A stretch of DNA of 64,000 nucleotides from JAFGXT01 sp963677165 (GCA_963677165.2 CAXXSX010000002.1:1736001-1800000), one strand, 5' to 3'. Shown: positions 52,814 through 62,269, counted from the stretch's first letter. Numbers and translations are program-made. Notes: generated by a model not told the origin, from the letters alone.

Positions 52814-53581
52814 ATGGATTTCATATTTCTTCCTGAAAAAGTTAGGCAGTCTGTTTTAGCTCTGGCTCAGGGACGGGAACCAATCTGCAGTATTCGCGGC
52901 AGCGGTGCCTTTAATTCGCAGCCGGGCGAGAGTTACGTATTGGTATATCCTGAACGCGCATATTTGCTGGACCGGGGTTTTGGCGGCGGCGACTTTAATT
53001 GCCGTGATGCCGAATATTCATCTCTTGATAGTATTTCCTGCGTGAAAGATAAATTCAGTGCTACTCTGAAAATTGGTTTTTGCGGTAAGGTTTACGACGC
53101 AAAAGTTTCCTGCGCCGAAGAAGATAACTGCAAATACCTGCTGGATCTTGCCGGACAGTTTAAAGGAGAAATGGTTCCTCCTAAAGCGGATGGCAATACT
53201 TCCGATGACGGATTGCATCCGTTACTTTTACTGGCGGCGGGAATGATGTATGTGGCTGCCGGTGACGGCGATGTCAGTGACAATGAACAGCAGACGATTA
53301 TGCGAATCTGTTCGGATGATGCTGATATTTTCAATGCCGCGGTGGAATACTACAATGAGCACAGTTTCCGTGAGTATCTGGAAAATCTTTCGCTTAATCT
53401 TCAACAGCAGCTTTGTTTCTACAGCAATATGCTGGAAGTCGCCATGATTGATGGAACTTTGAGTAGCGATGAACAGCAGATGTTGAGCAGTTTTGCCGAA
53501 TTTATGAAACTTGATCCGGCGGCTCGAGGAAAAATCTGGGATGTTCTCCTGATTAAAAATCAGCTTTCCGTTTTGGAATAG
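52814..53581 (+). CDS. TerB-like domain protein
   Basis: This 255-residue protein has an N-terminal beta-rich domain (about 1-115; VLVYPERAYLLDRGFGGGDF) resembling a bacterial PH-like domain, and a C-terminal helical domain. The latter has the TerB hallmark of two acidic turns: YVAAGDGDVSDNEQQTIMRI near 147 and AMIDGTLSSDEQQMLSSFAE near 214. TerB-like domains bind metal and are linked to tellurite resistance and membrane stress. AAGGAGG lies shortly before the ATG. It is 95 bases upstream of the NfeD gene. Confidence 0.75.
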   Translation: MDFIFLPEKVRQSVLALAQGREPICSIRGSGAFNSQPGESYVLVYPERAYLLDRGFGGGDFNCRDAEYSSLDSISCVKDKFSATLKIGFCGKVYDAKVSCAEEDNCKYLLDLAGQFKGEMVPPKADGNTSDDGLHPLLLLAAGMMYVAAGDGDVSDNEQQTIMRICSDDADIFNAAVEYYNEHSFREYLENLSLNLQQQLCFYSNMLEVAMIDGTLSSDEQQMLSSFAEFMKLDPAARGKIWDVLLIKNQLSVLE

Positions 53582-53628
53582 TTAATTTCAATAATAATAG
53601 ACAACCTTGATGTTAAGTATACGAGGTG

Positions 53629-53650
53629 AACGCCGTCCGTCGTACGGACA
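53629..53650. repeat. Short palindromic repeat in front of the nfeD-like gene
   Basis: AACGCCGTCCGTCGTACGGA is the complement of the sequence at 59104-59123 and close to 33394-33412. The core GTCCGT-CGT-ACGGAC folds into a hairpin. It would encode NAVRRTD if translated, which explains an apparent N-terminal extension of the NfeD frame. Confidence 0.6.
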
Positions 53651-53676
53651 ATAAAAATAGAAGGAAACGGGCTATT

Positions 53677-55293
53677 ATGACAATCCGTAAGATTTTATTT
53701 TTCCGACTGCTACTGCCGGTCTTGACTGCGATTTTTTTATGTCCGGCGGGTAATGCCAAAAGAATACCGGACAGCGAATTGTTTAACTCGAAAGCGAATG
53801 ACGTGGTCTATTTTGTGCCGCAGTTCAGCAATTTTAAAGAAATTTCTCATCGGGATATGCTGTTTTTAAAGAAGGTCATGAGAAAAGCGGACCGCAAAAA
53901 CGTCAAGGCGGTTATCGTGGAACTCGATACGCCGGGCGGTGAAGTCAACGTGGCGCTGAAATATGTTTCTCTCATGGCGAAATCGGAGGTTCCGATTATC
54001 GTTTACCTTAATCCGCAGGGTATCTCTGCCGGAATGATCATTGCCATGGCGGCCGACCGGATTGCCATTAATCCAAACGGGGTGATTGGCGACGCGATGC
54101 CGTTGCAGCTTGGAGTTGGAGGAGTAAAGCCCATTACCGACGAGCCGGAAAAGAAAAACGACGGGAAGAAGTCAGATAAACCCGAAAAAGAGCAGAAAGC
54201 CGAAAAGAAAACAGACGGCGAGAAAAAGAAAACAGACGAAACGAAAAAACCTGCCGGTCATCCTGATATCGACAAAATTTTAAAAGAGCTTAAAAAGCTG
54301 AGAGAAGAGAAAAAATCCAATAATCAGTCTGAAAAGGAAAAGAAACTGGTTAACCAGAAGTTTCTTACCGTGTTTTTTAAAGTACTGCAGGTACTGGCGG
54401 AGAAAAACGACCGTCCGGTTCGTGTAGTACGTGCCATGGCTGACCCGTATCAGCGGCTTACGCTCAAAAAAGATGGTATTGAGCATACCAAGGACTCTCC
54501 TTTGACCCTTTCCGCCGAGGAGGCGAAAAAGCTGCATGTTGTTGATTATATTGCCAGAAATAAGCATGATCTCCTGAGTCAACTGGGTCTTGGTAACTGC
54601 GAAGTTCAGGTGGTTGAGAAAAACGCGCTCGAACAGGTGTTGGCATTTTTGACCTATCCAGCTTTGGCCAGTGCGTTGTTGATTCTTGGATTTTTGGGAC
54701 TTTATGTGGAAATAAAGACGCCCGGTTTCGGGGTCCCTGGTACCTTGGGGATTGTGGCGCTTACGCTGTTTTTCCTTGGGCATACCGCTTCCGGTGCTTC
54801 CGACTGGGGCCCGATCGTAATCTTCTTTGTGGGATTGTTCCTGTTGGCAATGGAGGTATTTGTTATTCCTGGTTTTGGCATTGTCGGCATACTGGGCATC
54901 ACGTGTATGATCGTGTCGTTGTTTGGTGCGTTCGGTTTTGAGAACTTTACTGAGGCGGCACATGTCATCGGCATTTCACTGCTGGTGGCACTGGTTCTGA
55001 TGATATTTTTAACGATTTACGTATTGCCGAAATCCAGCTTATTTAAGCATTTAAGGCTCGAAACTGTTCAGCAGCGCAGTAAAGGCTATTCCGCGCCGCA
55101 TCAGGAACACAGTGAATTAATCGGGCGTACCGGTATTGCACATACGCCTCTGCGGCCTACTGGAGTAGTGATAATTGATGAGCAGCGGTACGATGCCGCT
55201 ACGGAAGGCGATTTTATAGAGAAAGATGAAACCGTGGAAGCTGTGGCTCTGAACGGTTTTCAGATAAAAGTAAAAAAGGTTCAACAAGGTTAA
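53677..55293 (+). CDS. NfeD-family membrane-bound serine protease
   Basis: This 538-residue protein has a signal peptide (ILFFRLLLPVLTAIFLCPAG). The N-terminal domain is ClpP-class: VIVELDTPGGEVN, IIVYLNPQGISAGMIIAMAA with the probable nucleophilic Ser, then INPNGVIGDAMP. A charged Lys/Glu-rich insertion (about residues 155-225) interrupts the usual domain. Four or so membrane helices follow (about 325-460), and the C-terminus is the OB-fold (RTGIAHTPLRPTGVVIIDEQ). NfeD proteins work with flotillins, and two floA genes follow after 19 bases. The start is at 53677 with AGGAA upstream; an earlier ATG at 53626 reads through a repeat and is rejected. Confidence 0.9.
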   Translation: MTIRKILFFRLLLPVLTAIFLCPAGNAKRIPDSELFNSKANDVVYFVPQFSNFKEISHRDMLFLKKVMRKADRKNVKAVIVELDTPGGEVNVALKYVSLMAKSEVPIIVYLNPQGISAGMIIAMAADRIAINPNGVIGDAMPLQLGVGGVKPITDEPEKKNDGKKSDKPEKEQKAEKKTDGEKKKTDETKKPAGHPDIDKILKELKKLREEKKSNNQSEKEKKLVNQKFLTVFFKVLQVLAEKNDRPVRVVRAMADPYQRLTLKKDGIEHTKDSPLTLSAEEAKKLHVVDYIARNKHDLLSQLGLGNCEVQVVEKNALEQVLAFLTYPALASALLILGFLGLYVEIKTPGFGVPGTLGIVALTLFFLGHTASGASDWGPIVIFFVGLFLLAMEVFVIPGFGIVGILGITCMIVSLFGAFGFENFTEAAHVIGISLLVALVLMIFLTIYVLPKSSLFKHLRLETVQQRSKGYSAPHQEHSELIGRTGIAHTPLRPTGVVIIDEQRYDAATEGDFIEKDETVEAVALNGFQIKVKKVQQG

Positions 55294-55312
55294 CAATAAA
55301 AGGAGAGGAAAA

Positions 55313-56236
55313 ATGGGAATTCCTGTCATGCCATTATGTGTGGCTCCGTCAACAATTGGAATGGTGGTTATTATCTTTATCCTGCTGGTGCTGGGATATT
55401 TGTTCATTGCGCTGATCCCGATCCGTCACTGGCTGGCCGCGATCTTCGCGAATGTAAAAATTAGTATCTGGTCACTGATCGGAATGCGGCTGCGCCGGGT
55501 TCCGCCCCGGATTATCGTAGACGCCCTGATCCAGGCTCAGAAAGCCGGGATCGATGTAACATCGGATATTCTTGAAACGCATTATCTGGCCGGCGGTAAT
55601 GTCTTCCGCGTGGTAGATGCGCTGGTGGCAGCGGATAAGGCCAATATGAACTTATCGGTTCAGCGTGCGACCGCAATTGACCTCGCGGGTCGTGATGTGC
55701 TCGAAGCCGTGAAAATGAGTGTTAACCCGAAAGTGATTGAAACACCTGAAGTTGCGGCGGTTGCCAAAGACGGAATTCAGGTAAAAGCGATTGCCCGCGT
55801 AACGGTACGCGCTAATATCGAACGTCTGATCGGTGGAGCCGGGGAGCAGACCATCCTTGCCCGTGTCGGTGAAGGTATCGTTACCACCATTGGTTCGGCG
55901 GAACAACACAAACATGTACTTGAAAATCCGGATTCAATCTCGAAGGTCGTGCTTGGAAAAGGACTTGATTCCGGTACGGCGTTTGAGATTTTATCGATTG
56001 ATATTGCCGACGTGAATATTGGCAAGAACATCGGAGCCCAGCTTCAGACAGACCAGGCCAATGCCGATAAAAATATCGCTCAGGCCAAAGCCGAAGAACG
56101 TCGCGCCATGGCGGTGGCGCAGGAACAGGAAATGAAAGCCCGCATCAGTGAGATGAAAGCCAAGCTTACCGAAATGGAAGCTCAGATTCCGCTGGCACTT
56201 GCCCAGGCGTTCAGAAGCGATTCGGTTAAAATATAA
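55313..56236 (+). CDS. floA: Flotillin-like protein FloA, shortened paralogue
   Basis: This 307-residue SPFH protein has an N-terminal membrane hairpin (VVIIFILLVLGYLFIALIPI), the SPFH core (NPKVIETPEVAAVAKDGIQV, IARVTVRANIERLIGGAG, ARVGEGIVTTIGSAEQHKHV) and a coiled coil (DKNIAQAKAEERRAMAVAQE). It stops at LALAQAFRSDSVKI. It lacks the conserved MDYYKMKNV segment near the C-terminus that its neighbour and FloA proteins generally have. Flotillins scaffold ordered membrane patches, and NfeD is the usual partner. It lies between nfeD and the second floA. Confidence 0.92.
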   Translation: MGIPVMPLCVAPSTIGMVVIIFILLVLGYLFIALIPIRHWLAAIFANVKISIWSLIGMRLRRVPPRIIVDALIQAQKAGIDVTSDILETHYLAGGNVFRVVDALVAADKANMNLSVQRATAIDLAGRDVLEAVKMSVNPKVIETPEVAAVAKDGIQVKAIARVTVRANIERLIGGAGEQTILARVGEGIVTTIGSAEQHKHVLENPDSISKVVLGKGLDSGTAFEILSIDIADVNIGKNIGAQLQTDQANADKNIAQAKAEERRAMAVAQEQEMKARISEMKAKLTEMEAQIPLALAQAFRSDSVKI

Positions 56237-56253
56237 GAGAGGAGACTGAGATT

Positions 56254-57252
56254 ATGTCATTAACGGTTTTAATTATCGGCCTGATTGTAATATGTATTCT
56301 GTTCATCGTAATTTTTTCGGTGGTCATTCCGATTCCTCTGTGGATCGCGGCCTGCTTCTCAGGCGTCAAGATCAGTGTGTTTTCACTGGTTGGAATGCGT
56401 CTTCGACGGGTGCCGCCACAGACGATTCTGTCGGCGATGATTCAGTCGAAAAAAGCAGGACTTGATGTGTCGTCAAACAACCTTGAAGCTCACTATCTGG
56501 CTGGCGGTAACGTGTTCCGGGTGATTTTTGCCCTGATTGCTGCCGACAAGGCGAATATTCCGCTGGACCTGACTCGTGCGACCGCTATCGACCTGGCGGG
56601 ACGTAATGTGCTTGATGCCGTAAAAATGAGCGTAAATCCGAAAGTGATCGAAACTCCGCTGGTAACAGCCGTAGCGAAAGACGGTATCCAGCTTCGTGCG
56701 ATTGCCCGTGTAACGGTTCGCGCCAACATCGACCGCCTTGTTGGTGGTGCTGGCGAAGAAACCATTCTTGCCCGTGTTGGAGAAGGTATTGTTACCACCA
56801 TTGGTTCGGCGGTGACGCATAAGCACGTACTGGAAAACCCTGACTCGATCTCGAAAGTGGTACTGGGAAAAGGACTTGACTCCGGCACAGCGTTTGAGAT
56901 TCTTTCAATTGATATTGCCGATGTGGATGTCGGTAAGAATATTGGAGCGGAACTCCAGATGGCGCAGGCCAACGCCGATAAAGATATTGCTCAGGCCAAA
57001 GCCGAAGAACGTCGCGCCATGGCAGTGGCGCAGGAACAGGAAATGAAAGCGAAAATCCGCGAAATGGAGGCCAAGCTGGTTGATGCCGAGGCGGAAATCC
57101 CGATGGCTATTTCCGAAGCTCTGGCGATGAGTAAGCTTGGAATTATGGATTATTATAAGATGAAGAACGTAATGGCGGACACCGATATGAGAAAGGCGAT
57201 CGCCCTGCCGACGGATAAACAGGAAAGTCACAATAAATCAGTTCAGAGATAA
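56254..57252 (+). CDS. floA: Flotillin-like protein FloA, full-length paralogue
   Basis: This 332-residue SPFH protein is the full-length form: N-terminal membrane segment (VLIIGLIVICILFIVIFSVV), the SPFH core (NPKVIETPLVTAVAKDGIQL, IARVTVRANIDRLVGGAG), the coiled coil (DKDIAQAKAEERRAMAVAQE) and the C-terminal KLGIMDYYKMKNVMADTDMR. It is a tandem duplicate of the preceding gene, 17 bases apart, and likely forms homo- or hetero-oligomers with it. Confidence 0.94.
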   Translation: MSLTVLIIGLIVICILFIVIFSVVIPIPLWIAACFSGVKISVFSLVGMRLRRVPPQTILSAMIQSKKAGLDVSSNNLEAHYLAGGNVFRVIFALIAADKANIPLDLTRATAIDLAGRNVLDAVKMSVNPKVIETPLVTAVAKDGIQLRAIARVTVRANIDRLVGGAGEETILARVGEGIVTTIGSAVTHKHVLENPDSISKVVLGKGLDSGTAFEILSIDIADVDVGKNIGAELQMAQANADKDIAQAKAEERRAMAVAQEQEMKAKIREMEAKLVDAEAEIPMAISEALAMSKLGIMDYYKMKNVMADTDMRKAIALPTDKQESHNKSVQR

Positions 57253-57254
57253 TC

Positions 57255-57728
57255 ATGAATTCTCCTGAGTTTAAAATTATTTTCGGACTCATCATTTTTG
57301 CCGTGTCATTCGGAATACCGTTGATTCAGCTTATTCATAAGCGGTATAAACATTATGCGGAAAAGCAGAGAACTCCGGTTCCGAATGACGACAGCGATGA
57401 CATCTTCTGGGAGGATGAGGTTGTTGACAATGGCGAAGAAGATTATGCGGAAGATTATGTAGAAGATGAAACCGTCTATTACGAGCTCAAAGAGGCTCGT
57501 GATGACCAGAGAGCACGGGTGGCAGCCGAGTATAATCTCGGTGATCCCGATGAGCTGGAAAATATCCAGTTGGAGTCATCAACTCCAACTCCAGCTCCGG
57601 TCACGTTTTCTTCGGAACCGGCTGAAAAACATCATTATGATGGTTATGCCGTTTTCCTGCATAACAATCTTCGTTCATCGATCGTCGCAGCCGAGATCCT
57701 GGGAAAGCCCAAGGGGCTGCAGGACTAG
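57255..57728 (+). CDS. Acidic membrane-anchored protein of the NfeD-FloA operon
   Basis: This 157-residue protein has one N-terminal hydrophobic helix (FKIIFGLIIFAVSFGIPLIQ) and then a very acidic linker (about 40-75, rich in Asp and Glu, as in EEDYAEDYVEDETVYYE). The C-terminus (AVFLHNNLRSSIVAAEILGK) may be a short interaction motif. It starts two bases after the second floA stop codon and is followed by a terminator, so it is the last gene of the unit. I recognise no family; a local partner of the flotillins is a reasonable guess. Confidence 0.75.
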   Translation: MNSPEFKIIFGLIIFAVSFGIPLIQLIHKRYKHYAEKQRTPVPNDDSDDIFWEDEVVDNGEEDYAEDYVEDETVYYELKEARDDQRARVAAEYNLGDPDELENIQLESSTPTPAPVTFSSEPAEKHHYDGYAVFLHNNLRSSIVAAEILGKPKGLQD

Positions 57729-57741
57729 TGAGTGCTTATCG

Positions 57742-57768
57742 GCCACCGGTATTATCCGGTGGCTTTTT
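57742..57768 (+). terminator. Rho-independent terminator of the NfeD-FloA operon
   Basis: GCCACCGG (57742-57749) and CCGGTGGC (57756-57763) form a perfect 8-bp stem with a TATTAT loop, followed by five T residues. It lies 13 bases after the stop codon of the acidic membrane protein. Confidence 0.92.
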
Positions 57769-57938
57769 CGCTAATAGAGGAGCCGTCGCGCAGATACTTG
57801 AAAAGTATGAAAAGCATAAATAGTGTTTGGCCTGAGACGAAACTATGTTTTGTTCCATAGTCGTAGTTTTTTACTGATCACTCCAGTCTGTTCGGGGGCC
57901 GTAAATATTCGAAAAACTTTATTTCTACGAGAATTTGC

Positions 57939-58793
57939 GTGAAATATATTATTTGTTTTTATATGATTCTTTCATATGTGATGTTAACAGTGTTAACAGA
58001 CACTATCCCATTTGTATTTTATATGGATTCACCAAGTAATAGTATCCATCTCTTTGCTAAGATAATTTTTTTTATAACATTTTCATTGCTTATTAGTCCA
58101 ATTTTTTTTGACAAAACAAATGCAACATTAGGATTAAAGGTTTTATTTTATGGCGGTCTTTTGGTTGGTTGTTTAGTGTTGTCATTAATTACATGTGGTG
58201 TGGTATCTTACAGGTCATCTCTGATACCGGAGCATCGAACATATTGGTTAACATTTTCCATAAGTACTTTAAGTTTCTTTTACATACTTTCTGCTTTATT
58301 TTGGTATTTCTTTCATGATATTCCTAAAGTTAAAATGCTGTTAAAAGGTGAGTTTACTGCGAATGAAAAGAAAATAGTGTATCAGAAAAAAATAAAAAAA
58401 ATTTTCTGGATAAGTTTTTTTGTCTTTTCGGTTATTCTTACGTTTATTCAAACTTTTTTTATTGGTCCTACTAAAAAGCCTGATCGCAACGATGTAGAGA
58501 GTGGTAAAATTACTTATCTTAAAGTTGTTGAGAAAAACTTGAGGCCAATCTTTGAATATACGAATAAAGAAAAAATGAGGATTTACTCTTCTGACAACAT
58601 AAAAAGTGAATCAATCGAAATTCCTCCATTCAGCAAGATTGATATATTAGATTTTACCCGTAAGAAGAAACGCCTGTGGTTTAAAGCCTCAATTCAAACT
58701 CCCGAGAAAAATTCATATAGAGCATGGTTCATCCGTGACGATGTCGAATTATATATAAGGGGAAAAGTAACGATTCCTGCAAAAAGGAAGTAA
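57939..58793 (+). CDS. Uncharacterised four-helix membrane protein with a soluble C-terminal domain
   Basis: This 284-residue protein has about five hydrophobic segments in the first 180 residues (for example YVMLTVLTDTIPFVFYM, GLLVGCLVLSLITCGVV and IFWISFFVFSVILTFIQTFF). A soluble domain of about 100 residues follows (IDILDFTRKKKRLWFKASI, SYRAWFIRDDVELYI) that looks like an SH3-type beta barrel. It is AT-rich. The start is GTG with a weak GAGAAT upstream; an ATG eight codons later is possible. Function unknown. Confidence 0.65.
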   Translation: MKYIICFYMILSYVMLTVLTDTIPFVFYMDSPSNSIHLFAKIIFFITFSLLISPIFFDKTNATLGLKVLFYGGLLVGCLVLSLITCGVVSYRSSLIPEHRTYWLTFSISTLSFFYILSALFWYFFHDIPKVKMLLKGEFTANEKKIVYQKKIKKIFWISFFVFSVILTFIQTFFIGPTKKPDRNDVESGKITYLKVVEKNLRPIFEYTNKEKMRIYSSDNIKSESIEIPPFSKIDILDFTRKKKRLWFKASIQTPEKNSYRAWFIRDDVELYIRGKVTIPAKRK

Positions 58794-59045
58794 TTCTTGC
58801 ATTATTATCTGACATATAGTATATTCTTTTTAAATACGGAATATTGGAGAAAAACAAAACTCATATCAACAAAAATTACAATTGAAATATAGTTACCGAT
58901 GGTAACTTTCAGCAAACGTTTCTGCACAAAAATCGCCAGTTTTTAACTCATGGAACGAGGTTGAGAGTTGCTCTCGCATTATATAGACATTCGGGAAGGG
59001 AATTATATTCCCGAATTACATATTTTGCGGGAGTTCTTTCTACAT

Positions 59046-59338
59046 TCATGAGTGGGTGTCTGGCGATACCTCGTGCAGAGTGTGGGAGGGCTCCCGCTTT
59101 TTGTCCGTACGACGGACGGCGTTGAGAAGATACTGCGTATCTTCCATACCGCTCAACGCTCCTGCGTCGCTTTCGCGGAGAAATCTTTTGATAGCATCGC
59201 AGGCGAGTAATTGGGCGTCACACATGGCGTTGATTTGAGGCGAAACTTGTTTCGACCAAATCAATGACATTACTTGGCTCCGGCACCTTGCCGGACGTGG
59301 TCCAGCGGCGGAACGCTGGTCGGCGTAGCCGAAATCTC
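59046..59338 (-). repeat. Extended family B repeat, copy B4, with downstream palindromes
   Basis: Bases 59223-59338 are a full family B repeat on the minus strand, with the hairpin TTGATTTG/CAAATCAA where copy B3 has GTTTATTTG/CAAATAAAC. On the same strand it continues for about 170 bases through GACGCAGGAGCGTTGAGCGG and the hairpin GTCCGT-CGT-ACGGAC (complement of 59104-59118). The stretch can be read as an ORF (59351-59046) with matching peptide QINAM in other B copies, but the in-frame reading is broken in B1 and B2, so I treat it as a repeat. The rest of 58794-59045 is AT-rich with nothing recognised. Confidence 0.6.
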
Positions 59339-59399
59339 CATGCCTTTCCATAACGTTTGCCTGTTAAACATAACAACAAACAAATGGGAAACGGAAATT

Positions 59400-59816
59400 A
59401 TGGGACAGAGTGTACATCAAATCGTTGCACGGCATTTTATGGATCACAGTCAACTGGAACTTGACGAAAGTTTTATTTCTGCGGAAAACGGCTTTTTCAA
59501 ATGTAGTTTCACCGTTGGACTCGATGAGGACGCAGTTAGGATTTCTATGCAGTATATCGTGTCAGAGTCGGATGATTCATGGATTGCCGCCAGTGCGGTA
59601 ATTGGTCCAATGGGAGAAGTATATAATCTTCTCAGAATGGTTGATCACTTGAATAGTTGTATGGTCCCGTCATATACGTTGTCACGGGAAAAGCGGGGAA
59701 GAATATTATTTTTAAGCCGCTCTTTTTGTATAGACGGGCTCAATCCACACAGAATGAACGAACTGACATATGGACTGGCGGGGAAGGTTAGGGAACTAAG
59801 ACGGTTGATGGCCTGA
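59400..59816 (+). CDS. YbjN / type III secretion chaperone-like protein
   Basis: This 138-residue protein (MGQSVHQIVARHFMDHSQLE) has the strand-helix pattern of the YbjN/CesT-like fold: FFKCSFTVGLDEDAVRISMQ, then LLRMVDHLNSCMVPSYTLSR and ILFLSRSFCIDG, ending with the helix LTYGLAGKVRELRRLM. GGAAA lies just upstream of the ATG. A longer frame from 59274 runs into repeat B4 and is rejected. Likely a protein-binding or chaperone role (inference). Confidence 0.6.
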   Translation: MGQSVHQIVARHFMDHSQLELDESFISAENGFFKCSFTVGLDEDAVRISMQYIVSESDDSWIAASAVIGPMGEVYNLLRMVDHLNSCMVPSYTLSREKRGRILFLSRSFCIDGLNPHRMNELTYGLAGKVRELRRLMA

Positions 59817-59830
59817 TGTTCCCGGTTATA

Positions 59831-62269
59831 TCAGGCTGGCTGTTCCTGTTGGCTGCTTGTTTCTTTTTCTTCCGTTTCAGACGGAGGTAATTCCTTGGAT
59901 GGATGGTCAATATGTATATCCATCTGGGGAAAGGCGATGACAATACCGGCTTCTCGAAACAGTCTAGCTATATTATGGCGGACTTGACTCGGTGCTTTTG
60001 AGACATTGTCGATATGGAGCCAATAACGCAGGCGGAAGATCAGAGCACTGTCGCCGAAATCTACGAACAGAACTTCCGGATCGCGAACTTTCAGAATCAT
60101 ATCACATTCATGGGCGGCTTTAAGCAGTATTTCCACTGCTTTATTCACGTCAGTTCCATAATCAACTCCGATTTCCATCTGGTGACGCATAATATGTCCA
60201 TTCAGGGTCCAGTTGCGGAAGTTCTTTGAAACCACCTGATTGTTCGGCAATGTAATCACTGCGTTGTCGAACGTACGGATAAAGGTACAGCGGATATTCA
60301 AACTGGTGACAACGCCCCAGGTGCCATCGAACTCTACAATGTCGCCCGGCCTGATTTCTTTCCCGACCAGCAGAATCAGTCCGCAGACAAAGTTTTCGAG
60401 CAGTTCTTTCAGGGCGAAACCAAGACCCACACTCAAGCCGCCGATAACGTACATGATGCGCTGCCAGTCGATGTTCAGGGAGTCCAGGCAGTAAATGATA
60501 TAGACACTCCATGAGAGATATTGAAAAATTAAAAAGACTGAAGAAAGAGAGCCCGGATCGTATTGTTTGGCGCCGTTGAATATATCCGCCATATGCCTGA
60601 TCCAGGACAGGAAAAATTTAAGCAACAGTCCTATTACGATTAAAAAGAGTACATTTTTTGGGCTGATATTGATGTTGAAACTTGGAGGCAGTAAATTCGA
60701 ACTGAACGTTATTTCCAGAAGACGTCCGGCATTAAAAATATTTCCGCCCCAGCGAATACTGCCAATAATCAGTCCCAGCCAGAGTAATGGGATTATCAGG
60801 GTAAAAATAAAACTGGTCATAATCTGGCGCGGAGCATTTTTCTTCACGGATTCAATCAGGTACTGGGTAAATGTGCTGCCGCCATATAGCGCACAAGATA
60901 TGAGGCTTGCCGCGACGATTACCAGCATTGCCGGATAAAGATAGCCTAGATATGCGGCGATAAGCGAAAAGATACTGCTCAGTCCCATAATTGCCCCACC
61001 GTGGATTTTCTCGGCTACAGAATGTTTATAGCAGGAAAAGATAAAAATAATCCAGCATAGTTCAACGAAACTAAGGAACATGATGGTCAGTAATAATACT
61101 TTTATCGGAGCCTGCATACTGATCATCAGGTCAATGATTATCAGCATATAAGCAATTAAAGCCAACGGGTTCATTCCATTGAAATTCAGATTTTTGCGGC
61201 GCAGTATCCATGCTCCTTCATTACATGCTTCAATCAGGAAGAAACCAGCAAAGGAAAGTACCATAATATCATTGGTACTCGGCAGGAAAAAAGTTGAGGT
61301 AATAAAATAAGCTCCTGCCCATGCGCAGAAATATGGTTTTAGAAGTGTTCGAAAAACCGTTTTGAACTTCCAGTGTAATAGAAACGCAGTAAGCACAGCA
61401 AGTAGGACAAATACCACCAGGTTGATAAATAACGCATCGTAAAACTCTGGATTTGGCGTAATTACATTAAAAGTCATGGGCACAGTAATGCTTTTCCACT
61501 CTTTGAACTTTAAAAAGGTATCATGCAGGATATTGCTAAAACCTTGATCAAGGGTATTACCCAGGAATTCAAAGCGGTAATGGTAATAGTCGCGGTATTG
61601 GTTCTGAATAATCTTTTCTTCATTTGTATAGGCGGTTTCCAGCCGTTTCTGAAAATACTGGGCACGAGCGATCAGACAGGCTACCCGGATCAGCCAGGAC
61701 TGGTACATATTAACTTGAGGCCCCACTTTATAAGAAATCCAGCTCTTTTGCCATTGCAGTTCGGGGCGTGAGATATTCAAAGATTCGACCATTTGCAAAC
61801 TGCTGCCCAGTTCATCATAGGTAATGCTGAGTTCCATATGGAATCGTTGTAGAGAGGCCAGCACCTGGCTGAAGGAATCTCTTAAATCCGCCAGCTGACG
61901 GAAATAAAAGGACGCGAAGTATGGAGCATAATCCGGTTGACTATTGATTAATTGTTGTAGTTCCAGCAGACGATTTTCCGCCCTTGTCTGCTGTTTATTA
62001 AAATCATTTTCCAGACGGTTAATATCTTTATCGCCCTCTTTTTTGAGCTTTTTTACATAACCCCCAGCCCAGCGGGTGGAGATGGACTCAAAAAACTTCT
62101 TGATAATTTCCTGGCTGTTCTCGTTTTCATCAATTTCCAGTGGTGGTAAATTGTGGCCGGTAAATAAGTCGGTCTTTGTATTGGCATCATTACCGTCGAC
62201 ATAAACCATGCTGCCATGAACCTGGAGGCAGGCTGTTATGGAAAGTAATAACAAAAGTAGTATACGCAT
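59831..62269 (-). CDS. MscS-family mechanosensitive channel with a long periplasmic domain (MscK-like)
   Basis: This 812-residue protein has a signal peptide (RILLLLLLSITACLQVHG), a periplasmic region rich in coiled-coil helices (about 45-270), and then about eleven membrane helices. The pore-lining helix and beta domain carry the MscS signature GGLSVGLGFALKELLENFVC, GDIVEFDGTWGVVTSLNIRC and FRNWTLNG near residues 640-700. The C-terminal tail is Gln/Glu-rich. It should open under membrane tension and release small solutes. Its ATG overlaps by one base the stop codon of a tandem solute-binding protein gene, an unusual pairing. Confidence 0.88.
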   Translation of the reverse strand: MRILLLLLLSITACLQVHGSMVYVDGNDANTKTDLFTGHNLPPLEIDENENSQEIIKKFFESISTRWAGGYVKKLKKEGDKDINRLENDFNKQQTRAENRLLELQQLINSQPDYAPYFASFYFRQLADLRDSFSQVLASLQRFHMELSITYDELGSSLQMVESLNISRPELQWQKSWISYKVGPQVNMYQSWLIRVACLIARAQYFQKRLETAYTNEEKIIQNQYRDYYHYRFEFLGNTLDQGFSNILHDTFLKFKEWKSITVPMTFNVITPNPEFYDALFINLVVFVLLAVLTAFLLHWKFKTVFRTLLKPYFCAWAGAYFITSTFFLPSTNDIMVLSFAGFFLIEACNEGAWILRRKNLNFNGMNPLALIAYMLIIIDLMISMQAPIKVLLLTIMFLSFVELCWIIFIFSCYKHSVAEKIHGGAIMGLSSIFSLIAAYLGYLYPAMLVIVAASLISCALYGGSTFTQYLIESVKKNAPRQIMTSFIFTLIIPLLWLGLIIGSIRWGGNIFNAGRLLEITFSSNLLPPSFNINISPKNVLFLIVIGLLLKFFLSWIRHMADIFNGAKQYDPGSLSSVFLIFQYLSWSVYIIYCLDSLNIDWQRIMYVIGGLSVGLGFALKELLENFVCGLILLVGKEIRPGDIVEFDGTWGVVTSLNIRCTFIRTFDNAVITLPNNQVVSKNFRNWTLNGHIMRHQMEIGVDYGTDVNKAVEILLKAAHECDMILKVRDPEVLFVDFGDSALIFRLRYWLHIDNVSKAPSQVRHNIARLFREAGIVIAFPQMDIHIDHPSKELPPSETEEKETSSQQEQPA

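Noticed and set aside
53626..53676. N-terminal extension MNAVRRTDNK of the NfeD protein
   Set aside because: It is encoded by the short palindromic repeat; the signal peptide starts at ATG 53677 with a ribosome-binding site.
59046..59351. 101-codon minus-strand ORF across repeat B4
   Set aside because: Equivalent frames are interrupted in other family B copies, and hairpin pairing explains the conservation better.
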